From NCBI GenBank assembly GCA_003402695.1, contig QQNC01000007.1, positions 1 through 36,650 of the forward strand: DNA of 36,650 nucleotides, written 5' to 3'. The notes beneath the pieces were generated by a model. It searched no databases. It saw only the letters and a program-made list of their open reading frames with translations, and had not been told where the DNA came from. Positions 27,095 through 36,650 of this stretch are shown in pieces. Each line of letters begins with the position of its first letter. Position 1 is the first letter of the stretch. Both the position numbers and the translations under genes were made by a program. Origin of the DNA: Verrucomicrobiota bacterium (GTDB lineage: Bacteria > Verrucomicrobiota > Verrucomicrobiia > Opitutales > Opitutaceae).

Positions 27095-28129
27095 TTAGCC
27101 GTATTTCGCCTTCAGCGTCCGCCCCTCGCTCGCGCTGCGGTCGGCCAAATCGAGAATGTGGATCGGGCGACGGGCCCACTCCGCGGTGATGATCAGCGGC
27201 ACGCCCTTCACCAGGTGCGCCGCGACGTTGGCGTAATATTTCTCCCACTGCGTCGGCGGATTCCGGCCCTTCGTGACCGTGGTCTGGTCGCCGGCGCGCA
27301 CGATGATCTCGTGGGTGTCGTACTCCCACAGGAACGTGCCCTTGGTGCCGGTCACCTCGACCATGCCGCGCTTCATGTTGGCATCGATCTGCGAAATGCA
27401 AAGCGTCGCCCACGCGCCGCTCTTGAAGCGCACGACGGCAAAGCCCTCGTCCTCAATCGTGTCCTGGCCCCACTTGGACTGCGGCGCCCAGAAGCCCTTT
27501 TTGGCCATGCCCGTGACCTCGGTGATCTCCGAGTTCACGAGCTGCAGCGCGTATTCCAGGACGTGAACGCCCCAGTCATAGAGGATGCCGCCGGAAATGG
27601 TCTTGCTGGAACGCCACCAGTCACCGGGCTTGCACCAGCCGCCCATGTGGCACTCGACGCGGACAAGATCACCGATCACGCCGGACTTCAGCACCTCCAG
27701 CGCCTTCATGATCGAGCCGTCCCAGTGGCGGTTATGATACGTGGACAGCATCACGCCGGCCTTCTTCGCCGCGGCGATCATCGTGTCGCACTCCGCCGTG
27801 GTGATCGCAAAGGGTTTCTCACACACCACGTGCCGGCCTGCGCGCAGGCACTGTAGCGCCAGCGGCGCGTGCGTGTTGTGCGGCGTGATGATCACGACGA
27901 GGTTCACCTCCGAACCTGCCAGCATCGCGCTCACGCTCGGGAAAGTCTGGATGCCGGGAAAATCCGTCGCGGCCACAGCGAGGCGCGCCGCATCCGGCTC
28001 GGCCACGGCCCAGGGCGTCATGCCCGCCTTCTGCATTTCCAGCAGATGGGAACGACCCATGTTAAAGGCACCGCCGTAACCGATGACGCCGACCTTGATT
28101 TCCTTGGCCTGCTTGTAGCGTGATTTCAT
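27095..28129 (-). CDS. Gfo/Idh/MocA family oxidoreductase
   Basis: KVGVIGYGGAFNMGRSH; VVIITPHNTHAPLALQCLRAGRHVVCEKPFAIT; GGILYDWGVHVLEYALQLV. Confidence 0.92.
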   Translation of the reverse strand: MKSRYKQAKEIKVGVIGYGGAFNMGRSHLLEMQKAGMTPWAVAEPDAARLAVAATDFPGIQTFPSVSAMLAGSEVNLVVIITPHNTHAPLALQCLRAGRHVVCEKPFAITTAECDTMIAAAKKAGVMLSTYHNRHWDGSIMKALEVLKSGVIGDLVRVECHMGGWCKPGDWWRSSKTISGGILYDWGVHVLEYALQLVNSEITEVTGMAKKGFWAPQSKWGQDTIEDEGFAVVRFKSGAWATLCISQIDANMKRGMVEVTGTKGTFLWEYDTHEIIVRAGDQTTVTKGRNPPTQWEKYYANVAAHLVKGVPLIITAEWARRPIHILDLADRSASEGRTLKAKYG

Positions 28130-28140
28130 GGGTAAATCCT

Positions 28141-28167
28141 AAAAAACAGCCGGGGTGATTCCCCGGC
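28141..28167 (-). promoter_or_regulatory. Terminator-like hairpin plus U-tract in the 5' leader of the Gfo/Idh/MocA gene
   Basis: Minus strand GCCGGGG-AATCA-CCCCGGC-TGTTTTTT ending 11 nt before the ATG. Confidence 0.6.
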
Positions 28168-28331
28168 GAAGCCCCTTGACCTAAGGCCGCCGCCGCCCGC
28201 TTCAAAACTATTCGCATCGGCCGCGCCAAAAAATGCGGCGCTTAGTGCATCCCCTGCGGAGCCGGCGCCGCTCTTTCCGCGCATAGTCCCACGCCAGAGG
28301 ACTCATTCCGGAGCCTGCCCACGCCCCTTCC

Positions 28332-29345
28332 ATGACCAAACGCGACGTCATCCGCCAAGTCCTCTCCCACCAGCGCCCGCCCTATGTGCCGTGGTCGTTC
28401 TCGTTTACGCTGGAGGCGAGGGAGAAGCTCGAGCGCCACTTCGGGTCCACCTGCCTCGACCTGCTGCTGCACGATCATCTCGCCTGGGCCGTGAATCCCG
28501 CCGGTAGCTTTGTGGACCTGGGCCAGGATCGGTTCCGCGATCCCTTCGGCGTGGTGTGGGACCGCTCGGTGGACAAGGACATCGGCCAGGTGGTCAGCCC
28601 GCAGCTCGGCGAACCCACGCTCACCGGCTACCGGTTTCCGGATCCGACCGACGGCACTTTTTTCAACGCCGTGCCGGAGATGATCGCGCGCCAGCCCGAC
28701 TGCTTCCGGGTGTTCCCCATCGGCTTTTCGCTCTACGAGCGCGCCTGGACGTTGCGGGGCATGGAGAACCTGATGATGGACTTCGTCGAAAACCCGGACT
28801 TTGTGCGCGAACTGCTGCGCGCGATCGCGGATTTCAACCTTGCCCAGGTCCGGCACGCCCTGACCTTCGACATCGACGGCGTATACTTCGGCGACGACTG
28901 GGGCCAGCAGCAGGGCCTGCAGATGGGGCCGGGGCTCTGGCACGAGTTCATCGAGCCCGAGCTGAAGCGCATGTACGCCGCGGTGCGGTCGGCGGGAAAA
29001 TCCGTGTTCATCCACTCGTGCGGCGACGTGGACGAACTGTTCGACTCGCTCATCGCGGACGGCGTGAACTGCTTCAATCCCTTCCAGCCCGAGGTGATGA
29101 ACGTGGCCGAGCTGATCCCGCGCTTTCACGGCCGCCTCGCGTTTCATGGCGGCCTTTCGACCCAGCGGACCCTCCCCTATGGCACAGCCGACGACGTGCG
29201 GGCGGAGACGCGCCGCCTGATCGCGCTCGGTCGTGACGGCGGCTACATCCTTGCGCCGGCGCACGCCGTCGAGAGCGACGTGCCGCTGGAGAACATGCTG
29301 GCCTTTATTGACGAAGCGCTGGGCCAGCCGGGCTTCAAGCGCTGA
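28332..29345 (+). CDS. Uroporphyrinogen decarboxylase (URO-D) family protein
   Basis: GVYFGDDWGQQQGLQMGPGLWHEFIEPELKRMYAAVRSAGKSVFIHSCGDVDELFDSLIADGVNCFNPFQPEV; GGLSTQRTLPYGTADDVRAETRRLI; GGYILAPAHAV. Confidence 0.85.
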   Translation: MTKRDVIRQVLSHQRPPYVPWSFSFTLEAREKLERHFGSTCLDLLLHDHLAWAVNPAGSFVDLGQDRFRDPFGVVWDRSVDKDIGQVVSPQLGEPTLTGYRFPDPTDGTFFNAVPEMIARQPDCFRVFPIGFSLYERAWTLRGMENLMMDFVENPDFVRELLRAIADFNLAQVRHALTFDIDGVYFGDDWGQQQGLQMGPGLWHEFIEPELKRMYAAVRSAGKSVFIHSCGDVDELFDSLIADGVNCFNPFQPEVMNVAELIPRFHGRLAFHGGLSTQRTLPYGTADDVRAETRRLIALGRDGGYILAPAHAVESDVPLENMLAFIDEALGQPGFKR

Positions 29346-29436
29346 GCGGGTTTGCGCCGGCCGGATCGGCTTCCGACTCCCCCGGGACAGCCGGGAGGCT
29401 CCGTCCGTTTCAAACCAAACCTAGGCTAGGTTCGGG

Positions 29437-29763
29437 TCAGGCCTTTTTCACGAAGCAGGCCTTCAGCGCCAGGGCCACGCCGTCGATCTTGCCGTCAATT
29501 TCGTGGACTCCCTCGACCAGCCGGATGCTTTTCATCTTCGCCCCTTGCTTGAGCACACCGGAGCCGCCCCGGAGCTTGAGGTCCTTGATCAGGATCACGG
29601 CGTCACCGTCGACGAGCACGGTCCCATGCGCGTCGCGCACCTCCCGCGGCGCCTCGGCCACGGCCGCTTTCGGCCATTCATGGCCGCAGGTCGCGCACTC
29701 CCAGCGGTCGGGGTGACTGATGATATCCTCCATCGTGCAGGCCGGGCAGGTGGTCTTTTCCAT
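29437..29763 (-). CDS. phnA: PhnA-like zinc-ribbon protein
   Basis: MEKTTCPACTMEDIISHPDRWECATCGHEW; DGDAVILIKDLKLRGGSGVLKQGAKMKSIRLVEGVHEIDGKIDG. Confidence 0.9.
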   Translation of the reverse strand: MEKTTCPACTMEDIISHPDRWECATCGHEWPKAAVAEAPREVRDAHGTVLVDGDAVILIKDLKLRGGSGVLKQGAKMKSIRLVEGVHEIDGKIDGVALALKACFVKKA

Positions 29764-29900
29764 GTTTATCCGCGACGATGAACGCCCAGCGGTCGCACAA
29801 GCAAGAGCCGAGCCCACGGTGCCGCCGGACGGGTGGCCGCTGATTTCAGTACTTGCGGCAGGATTTTTTTTGCTGCAACGTGCGCCCCCTTGTGAGTCAA

Positions 29901-29975
29901 GGCGCGGTAGCCAAGTGGTAAGGCCGAGCTCTGCAAAAGCTCTATGCGCCGGTTCAATTCCGGCCCGCGCCTCCA
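29901..29975 (+). tRNA. tRNA-Cys(GCA)
   Basis: GGCGCGG/CCGCGCC acceptor stem, GAGCT-CTGCAAA-AGCTC anticodon arm with GCA, GGTTCAATTC T-loop, U73 discriminator and encoded CCA. Confidence 0.95.
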
Positions 29976-30302
29976 CTCTCAAAATGAGAGAGTGGCAGCA
30001 GAGTGGCAGCAAGCTGGGACCTATTTTGCACTTTTGACCGGCGGTCGAGCCAAGCTCCCGCGGCCCGCTTCGTGACCGGGACCCGGCAGGGGCAGAAACT
30101 CCCTCCGGGATCCCCGCCATGGCTCAAGCAACCGCCCAGCGTGGGATTGTGGCCGTGGCTCCGGCACCCGCTACCATTCGCCGTCGATGCCGGCCGGGGT
30201 CAAACCGGCCAGGCCCGGTTCCGGGGCGCGACTGGGAGCGCAATCTAGGTCGCTATTTGCTGGTTTGGTCATATTATTCCCAGCAACCGGCTAATTTTCA
30301 TC

Positions 30303-33300
30303 ATGAGACTAAGTAAAAAGCCCAAGCCAAAGGCTATTATTTACCGTGCGCCCAAGAGTGCAGCCATGGTTAAAGCCCCGCGACCGAAGGTTAAGGCCGA
30401 TCCCGCCGCGACCACGCAGGGTTTGCTGATCGTCGGTATTGGCGCTTCGGCCGGAGGGCTGGCGGCCTACGAGGCGTTCTTTTCCACCCTGCCCCCTGAT
30501 ACGGATCTGAGAATGGCGTTCGTGCTGGTTCAGCACCTGGCCCCGGACCATGTGAGCCTGCTGCCCGAACTCGTTCAGCGCTTCACCCACCTGAAGGTGC
30601 ATCTGATCACCAGCGGCATGGTGGTACGCCCAAACTGTGTCTACGTCATCCCAGCCGGCCAGGATGTGGCGATCATCAACGGCGAGTTCCAGCTCCTGGC
30701 GCAGAGCACCACCCGCGGGCTGCGCCTGCCGATTGACTTCTTCTTCACTTCCCTGGCCCAGGATCAGCAAGAAAACGCGGTGGCCATCGTGCTTTCCGGC
30801 ACCGGCAGCGATGGCACCTTGGGGGGGCGGGCCATCAAGGCCGAGGGCGGCATCGTCCTGGCACAGACGCCCACGAGCACTGAGTTTGGCAGCATGCCCC
30901 AGAGCGCCATCCAGGCCGGCATCGTGGACCAGATGCTGTTGCCCCATGAAATGGGCAAGCAGCTGATCGCCTACTCGAAGCACTGCCAAGGCCGGCCAAT
31001 CTATCGGCACCCGGAGTCGCACTCGACGAGTGGCGACGCCCGGGCAAAAATTTTCGTCCTGCTGCGGAAACACACCGGGCATGACTTCTCCCTCTATAAA
31101 ACGAGCACCATCAACCGCCGCATCCAACGGCGGATGGCGTTGCTCCAAATCAATGACCTGCCGGCCTACGTCCTGTACCTGCAGCGCAACCCGGCTGAAT
31201 TGGATCTCTTGATCCGTGAATTCCTGATTGGAGTGACGCGCTTTTTTCGCGACCCGGAGGTTTTCGCGGTGCTGAAGGAGAGTGTTATCCCCCAATTGCT
31301 GGCGAACCAGCCGGAAGACGGCGTGGTCCGGCTGTGGGTCGCGGCCTGTTCCACCGGCGAGGAAGCCTACTCGATCGCCATTCTGGTCCAGGAGTGTCAG
31401 GAACTGCTCAATCTCCACGGCCCGGTGCAGATCTTTGCGAGCGACATCGATGGCCATGCGATCGACTACGCGCGCTCGGGGCGGTATCCGGCGGGAATTG
31501 CCGCGAATCTTACGCGGGAGCGGCTGAAGCGCTTCTTTACGTTCGAACCGGGCACAGGCGGCTACCGCGTCGACAAAAGAATCCGCGAACTCGTGGTGTT
31601 TTCAGAGCAGAACATCATCAAGGATCCCCCGTTTTCCCGGCTCGATCTCATCAGCTGTCGAAATTTCCTGATCTATCTGACCGCCGAACTGCAGCGGAAG
31701 GTCATGGCCACCTTTCATTTTGCGCTGAAGCCCGCGGGCACCCTGTTGCTGGGCGGCTCCGAAACGGCCGGCGATTCCCCCCTCTTGTTCGAAACCCTGG
31801 ATTACGGGGCCAGACTGTATCGCCGGCGAATGACGTGGAAGAGTGGGATGAAAGTCCCGCCGGCCCTGTCGCTGCGGCCGGACGTCCCAGCCCAGCCGCC
31901 CGCTGCAGCCCAGGATAACCGCTTCAAGTTCAATCAGCGCTTGGCGACGGCGCGGATTCGGCTTCACCAAGTCAACCGGAGCGGTTTTGTGGTCAATGGA
32001 CTCGGGGATATCCTCCACTGGCATGGGCCCGTCGGGAAGTTCCTGCAACCGGCGAAGGCCACGCCGCGGGCAAAAAACATCCTGACTTCCGTGCACCGGG
32101 ACCTCGAGCCCAGCTTGCGATCCGCCTTCCACGAAGCCACGCAGACCGAGATCACCGTCCATCGCCCGAGCCTGCGGCTCAAGGTCGCCCGCCACCTTCG
32201 GCGGGTGGATTTGGCCGTCCTCGCCCTCCAGCCCGAACCGGGACAGGTCCCGGAATCGCGCCTGTACCTGGTCACCTTCGAAGAGCAACCGACCGCCGCG
32301 CTGGCGCCACCGGCGCGAGCCGACCAGCCCACCCAGCTTCCGGCCCATCCGGCCCCACGCGTGACCCAAGACACTTTCATCGCCCTCCAGCAGACCCTGC
32401 GGGCCAAGGATGAATACCTCCAGAGCGCCAGCGAGGAACTGCAAAGCTCGTCCGAGGAGCTCAAGGCTTCCAACGATGAGATGCAGTCGATGAACGAGGA
32501 GTTGCAATCCGCCAATGAGGAGCTGGAGACCTCCAAGGAGGAATTGCAGTCGCTCAACGAGGAGCTGGCCACGGTCAACACCGAGTTGAACAGCAAGCTC
32601 ACGGACCTGACGCGGGCCAACAACGACATGAACAACCTGGTCGCGGGCACCGGCATCGCGACGGTATTCCTGGACTACCAGTTGCGCATCATGCGCTTCA
32701 CCCCGGCGTTCAACTCCTTCATCAACCTGCTCCCCTCCGATGTGGGTCGGCCGATCCTCCACTTCACCAACAGCCTGATCGGCTACGATCGCCTGGGGGC
32801 GGATGTGCAGGGCGTGCTGGACACGCTCGCGGTCAAGGAGGTCGAGGTGCAGGCCAAGACGGGGGAGTGGTATTTGATGCGGATCCAGCCCTACCGGACC
32901 GTCGACCACGTGATCGAAGGGGCGGTGATCTCCTTCTTTGGCATCACGGAAATCGTGCGGGCGCGCCTCGCCCTCCAGCAGACCAGTCACCTCATGCGCA
33001 TGGCCGTGGTGGTAAAGGATTCCCACGATGCGATCACCATGCAGGACTTGGCGGGCCGCACCCTCGCCTGGAACCCCAGTGCGGTCCGGATCTATGGCTG
33101 GAGCGAAGCCGAAGCCCTGCAGCTCAATGTCCGTGACCGGATTCCCCCGAAGCTGGAGCCGATGGAAATAGCCAAAATCCATGAGCTCGGCGAGGCCCCG
33201 ACCATCCTGCCCTACCGCACCCAACGGCTCAGCAAGAGCGGGGCGGTGGTGGACATCTGGATGACCGCCACCGCTCTGTTGGATCAGGCCGGCAAGATGT

Positions 33301-33362
33301 ATGCGGTGGCAACCACGGAAAGAACGGTCAACGAGAACCAAGTGGAAAGGAGCGCGCCGTGA
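30303..33362 (+). CDS. CheB methylesterase - CheR methyltransferase - coiled coil - PAS fusion protein
   Basis: CheB: GIGASAGGLAAYE, LVQHLAPDH, LSGTGSDGTLG; CheR: RRIQRRM, TRFFRDPEVF, VAACSTGEEAYSIA; coiled coil EELQSSSEELKASNDEMQSMNEELQSANEELETSKEELQSLNEEL; two PAS domains; no kinase domain. Confidence 0.9.
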   Translation: MRLSKKPKPKAIIYRAPKSAAMVKAPRPKVKADPAATTQGLLIVGIGASAGGLAAYEAFFSTLPPDTDLRMAFVLVQHLAPDHVSLLPELVQRFTHLKVHLITSGMVVRPNCVYVIPAGQDVAIINGEFQLLAQSTTRGLRLPIDFFFTSLAQDQQENAVAIVLSGTGSDGTLGGRAIKAEGGIVLAQTPTSTEFGSMPQSAIQAGIVDQMLLPHEMGKQLIAYSKHCQGRPIYRHPESHSTSGDARAKIFVLLRKHTGHDFSLYKTSTINRRIQRRMALLQINDLPAYVLYLQRNPAELDLLIREFLIGVTRFFRDPEVFAVLKESVIPQLLANQPEDGVVRLWVAACSTGEEAYSIAILVQECQELLNLHGPVQIFASDIDGHAIDYARSGRYPAGIAANLTRERLKRFFTFEPGTGGYRVDKRIRELVVFSEQNIIKDPPFSRLDLISCRNFLIYLTAELQRKVMATFHFALKPAGTLLLGGSETAGDSPLLFETLDYGARLYRRRMTWKSGMKVPPALSLRPDVPAQPPAAAQDNRFKFNQRLATARIRLHQVNRSGFVVNGLGDILHWHGPVGKFLQPAKATPRAKNILTSVHRDLEPSLRSAFHEATQTEITVHRPSLRLKVARHLRRVDLAVLALQPEPGQVPESRLYLVTFEEQPTAALAPPARADQPTQLPAHPAPRVTQDTFIALQQTLRAKDEYLQSASEELQSSSEELKASNDEMQSMNEELQSANEELETSKEELQSLNEELATVNTELNSKLTDLTRANNDMNNLVAGTGIATVFLDYQLRIMRFTPAFNSFINLLPSDVGRPILHFTNSLIGYDRLGADVQGVLDTLAVKEVEVQAKTGEWYLMRIQPYRTVDHVIEGAVISFFGITEIVRARLALQQTSHLMRMAVVVKDSHDAITMQDLAGRTLAWNPSAVRIYGWSEAEALQLNVRDRIPPKLEPMEIAKIHELGEAPTILPYRTQRLSKSGAVVDIWMTATALLDQAGKMYAVATTERTVNENQVERSAP

Positions 33363-36300
33363 AACCACCCAAACCCAGCCACCCGCCCGCCGGGCCCACT
33401 GAGCTGCGGGAGCAGGCCGAAGCGATCTACCAGGCCAACAAGGCGGCGAAAAAGCCCGTCCAGGCCGGGACCGCCGCCTTGGACGCCGCCAGAATCATCC
33501 ACGAGCTGGAGGTGCATCAGATCGAGCTGGAGATGCAGGCCGAGGAACTGCGCCGGACGCAGGCGGCGGCGGAAGTGATGCGCCTGCGTTATTTCAAACT
33601 CTATGATTTGGCCCCGAACGGGTATTGCACGCTCAGTCCCAAGGGCCAGATCCTGGAATGCAATTTAACGTTCGCGCACCAGGTAAGGACGGACCGCGCC
33701 ACCCTGCTGAAGCAGGTGTTTTCCCACTGCGTCCTGAAGGAGGATCGCGACCGCTATTACGCACTCGTCAACGCCCTGGCCCAGACCGGGGACCCGCAGG
33801 CCGCTGATTTTCGCCTGATTGGTCCGCCGGAAGCGCCATGCTGGATCCATGTCTCGGCGCTCACCGAGCTCACCGACGACGGTTCAATCGTGTATCATCT
33901 GGCCCTGAGCGACATCACCGAGCTCAAACAGAGCGAGGCGCAGTTGCGCACCCGCGAACAGCGCTATCGGTCGCTGACTGAATCCGCGCATGAGGCCATC
34001 ATCTCGGTCAACACGGAAGGCATCATCGTGGACTGGAACTCCGGTGCCGCCGGCATGTTCGGCTACTCCGCCGCCAAGGCGATGGGCCAGCCCCTCACCC
34101 TGCTCATGCCCCAGCGTTACCAGGAGGCCCACCGCGCCGGGATGGCCCGGGCGAATGCCGGCGACGCCCCCGGGGTCACGCGCGGCGACATGATCATGGT
34201 CGGCCGGCGGTGGAATGGGTTGGAATTTCCCGTCCTAATGTCCTTGTCGAGCTGGACTGTGCCGGAGGGCAAGTATCACACCGCCATCATCCGGGACATG
34301 TCCGCTTGGAAGGCCGCCGAACAGGCGCAGATCGAGACCTTGCAACTGCTCCGTCACTTCATGGACCAGTTCCCGGGGTTGGCTTATATCAAGGATGCGA
34401 ACAGCCGGGTTTTGTACGCCAACGAGAGATTCGCTTCTCGCCTCGGCTTCGCCGTTGCGAGTCTGGAGGGAAAGACCAACCGGGATCTATTCCCGGCCGA
34501 CCAGGCGGCGAAATTTGATGAGAACGATCAGGCGGCCCTCTCCAGCAAGGAGACCATTACGTTTGAGGAAACCTTTCAGGACCGACTGTGGGCGACCTCC
34601 AAATTCACGATCAAACTCGCTGACGGGAGGGTCCTGCTCGGCGGCTTCAGCACCGACATCACGACTCGCAAGCAGACGGAAATCGAGCTGAAGCAGCGCG
34701 AGGCCGTATTCCGCGCCATCTTCGACCATGCCCCCATCGGAATCTCGCTTACGGGGAACGCTGGAACGCTAATGGTCAACGCCGAGCATACCAGAATCAC
34801 GGGGATCCCCGCCGAGGAAGCCAGCCAGCCGGGCATTTTTGCCCGGGTCTCCGACCCGGAGGATTACGCCCGGCAACAGGCCGCGGCGAAAATCTTCCAC
34901 GCCGGCGCAGTGGACCACTACACCGTCCAGAAACGCTACCTCCACCGTGATGGCCGCGTGCAGTGGGCGGAGCTGACCTCCCGGGCGTTTCAGGATCCGA
35001 CCACGGGTACCCGCCGGATCGTGACCACCCTCTCCGACCTCACGGCGCGCAAGCAGGCGGAGGCCCTGCAGATGGCAAGCGAAGTCCGCTACCGCCAGAT
35101 TTTCGACTGCAACCCCGTGCCGGTGCTGCTCTACGACACCGAGACCCCGCAGATCCTCGAGGCCAACAAGGCGGCCGAGCAGCAGTACGGTTTCACGCGC
35201 GAGGAATTGATCGCGAAGAAATTCACGGACCTGCATCTGGCGGAGGACGTCGGAGCCGTGAAGCGGGAAATGCGCCAGGCCACTTCCACGGGGAAAAGCT
35301 CCCGGGAGTGGAAACATACCCGGAAGGACTACACGATCATCCAGGTGAACGTCGTCACCTCCGCGCTGTCCTACGCGGGCCGCTCCGCGCAGATCGCGCT
35401 CGTGCTGGACATCACCGAGCGGAAACTCTTCGAGGGAAAATCCCTTCAGCTCCAGCGACTCGAGAACCTGGGCATGCTGGCGGCAGGCATCGCCCATGAT
35501 CTCAACAACGTACTCGCCCCCATCCTGTTTGCCCCGCAGATGCTTCGCGCCAGCCATCCCTCCGAGCGCGACTTGAAAATCCTGTCCAATCTGGAACAGA
35601 GCGCCAATCGCGGCGTCAGCCTGGTCAAGCAGATCCTCGGGTTTGCCCGCACCACCGGCGGAGAGATGCAAATCGTGCAGGTGCGGCACCTCGCCATGGA
35701 CCTCATGGAGATCGTGGAGAATACGTTCCCCAAGAACATTGTGATCGAGCACAGCATTCCCTCCGACCTCTGGACGGTGCGCGGCAATCCCACCCAGCTC
35801 CACCAAGTGCTCCTCAATCTGTGTGTGAACGCCCGCGACGCCATGCCCGCCGGCGGCACCCTGCGGCTGTCCCTGGCCAATCTCATGATTGATGGACCAG
35901 CGGTCGCGGGTTCACCCAACGGAGCCACGACACCCTGGCTCGAACTCAAAGTCACTGACACGGGCACGGGCATTCCGCCCGAGGTGCTGGAGCACATTTG
36001 GGAGCCATTCTATACCACCAAAGCGATCGACAAGGGCACGGGGCTGGGGCTGTCGACCGTCCGCGGCATCATGGGTACCCACCATGGAACCATCGAAGTC
36101 TTCACGGAGCCTGGCCACGGAAGCACCTTCCGGCTCTTGCTTCCCGCCGAGTCAGAGAAAGCGCCCAATGTCGAAATCCCGCCGCCGGCCCTGGTTCCAA
36201 ACGGTCAGGGCGAATCCATCCTCTTGGCGGAAGATGAAACCATGATCCGCGACCTCATCGCCGGGACACTCCTTGAGCACAACTATTTAGTCACCACCTG

Positions 36301-36595
36301 CCGCAATGGGCAGGAGGCACTCGAGCTTTTTTCCGCCACGCCCGCTTCCTACTCCTTGCTGATCACCGATATCAACATGCCAAAATTCAGTGGCCTGAAG
36401 CTCATGAGTGAGGTCGCGCGGATTCGACCGGAGCTTCTGATCATCTCCATGAGCGGACAATCCGCAGACGACGACGACCGGACCGATGTCGCGGAAGCCA
36501 AGCGGCTGTCGCGCAGATTCATACCGAAGCCTTTCGCCGCCGAAGCCCTGCTCAGCATAGTGCACGAGTTGCTTCATCCGGTCGCAAAATCCTGA
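33359..36595 (+). CDS. Multi-PAS hybrid sensor histidine kinase with C-terminal receiver domain
   Basis: GTG start overlapping the upstream stop (GTGA); repeated PAS domains; H-box LAAGIAHDLNNVLAPI; GNPTQLHQVLLNLCVNARDAMP; DTGTGIPPEVLEHIWEPFYTTK; GTGLGLSTVRGI; receiver ILLAEDETMIRD...LLITDINMPKFSG. Confidence 0.92.
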   Translation: MKPPKPSHPPAGPTELREQAEAIYQANKAAKKPVQAGTAALDAARIIHELEVHQIELEMQAEELRRTQAAAEVMRLRYFKLYDLAPNGYCTLSPKGQILECNLTFAHQVRTDRATLLKQVFSHCVLKEDRDRYYALVNALAQTGDPQAADFRLIGPPEAPCWIHVSALTELTDDGSIVYHLALSDITELKQSEAQLRTREQRYRSLTESAHEAIISVNTEGIIVDWNSGAAGMFGYSAAKAMGQPLTLLMPQRYQEAHRAGMARANAGDAPGVTRGDMIMVGRRWNGLEFPVLMSLSSWTVPEGKYHTAIIRDMSAWKAAEQAQIETLQLLRHFMDQFPGLAYIKDANSRVLYANERFASRLGFAVASLEGKTNRDLFPADQAAKFDENDQAALSSKETITFEETFQDRLWATSKFTIKLADGRVLLGGFSTDITTRKQTEIELKQREAVFRAIFDHAPIGISLTGNAGTLMVNAEHTRITGIPAEEASQPGIFARVSDPEDYARQQAAAKIFHAGAVDHYTVQKRYLHRDGRVQWAELTSRAFQDPTTGTRRIVTTLSDLTARKQAEALQMASEVRYRQIFDCNPVPVLLYDTETPQILEANKAAEQQYGFTREELIAKKFTDLHLAEDVGAVKREMRQATSTGKSSREWKHTRKDYTIIQVNVVTSALSYAGRSAQIALVLDITERKLFEGKSLQLQRLENLGMLAAGIAHDLNNVLAPILFAPQMLRASHPSERDLKILSNLEQSANRGVSLVKQILGFARTTGGEMQIVQVRHLAMDLMEIVENTFPKNIVIEHSIPSDLWTVRGNPTQLHQVLLNLCVNARDAMPAGGTLRLSLANLMIDGPAVAGSPNGATTPWLELKVTDTGTGIPPEVLEHIWEPFYTTKAIDKGTGLGLSTVRGIMGTHHGTIEVFTEPGHGSTFRLLLPAESEKAPNVEIPPPALVPNGQGESILLAEDETMIRDLIAGTLLEHNYLVTTCRNGQEALELFSATPASYSLLITDINMPKFSGLKLMSEVARIRPELLIISMSGQSADDDDRTDVAEAKRLSRRFIPKPFAAEALLSIVHELLHPVAKS

Positions 36596-36650
36596 GCGGC
36601 CCCGGCGCAGCCGGCTTCGGCGCGGAGCCGACGGTATTTCCGCGAAGCCG

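Noticed and set aside
29764-30120. N-terminal extension of the phnA ORF (RAGIEPAHRAFAELGLTTWLPRLDS)
   Set aside because: Antisense translation of tRNA-Cys; a well-known spurious peptide type.
32400-32620. Apparent DNA repeat GAGGAGCTG/GAGGAATTGCAG
   Set aside because: Explained by the heptad-repeat coiled coil of the CheB-CheR-PAS protein, not a CRISPR or mobile repeat.
31602-33368. 588-aa minus-strand ORF
   Set aside because: Antisense to the CheB-CheR fusion; no recognisable domain.

Overview
This 36.65-kb window is GC-rich and densely coding, and looks like a bacterial chromosome. Gene content and style suggest a verrucomicrobial/Opitutaceae-like source, which is inference only. Most genes are housekeeping or metabolic: PolX, a menaquinone set (MenI-like thioesterase, MenE, MenC), GuaB, a divergent PurA, FolC, AccD, ComF, TruA, RuvX/YqgF, a GH29 fucosidase, a class IV aminotransferase, an AraC regulator, sugar-type oxidoreductases and isomerases, a URO-D family protein and PhnA. 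There is one tRNA-Cys(GCA), followed by a translationally coupled CheB-CheR-PAS / multi-PAS hybrid kinase pair. The most interesting locus is 6846-10160. It encodes a secreted protein, a matrixin-like metalloprotease ending in a Ser/Thr linker plus Gly7-APSVWF-TM-Arg tail, and two consecutive divergent rhombosortase-like rhomboid proteases. This is a candidate self-contained C-terminal protein-sorting system. Other notable points are an AccD that has lost all four zinc-finger cysteines, a 15-bp in-frame minisatellite inside ComF, two copies of a 90-bp palindromic element, a palindromic insert inside menE, and a terminator-like hairpin just upstream of a Gfo/Idh/MocA start codon. No CRISPR array, rRNA or intact transposase was seen.
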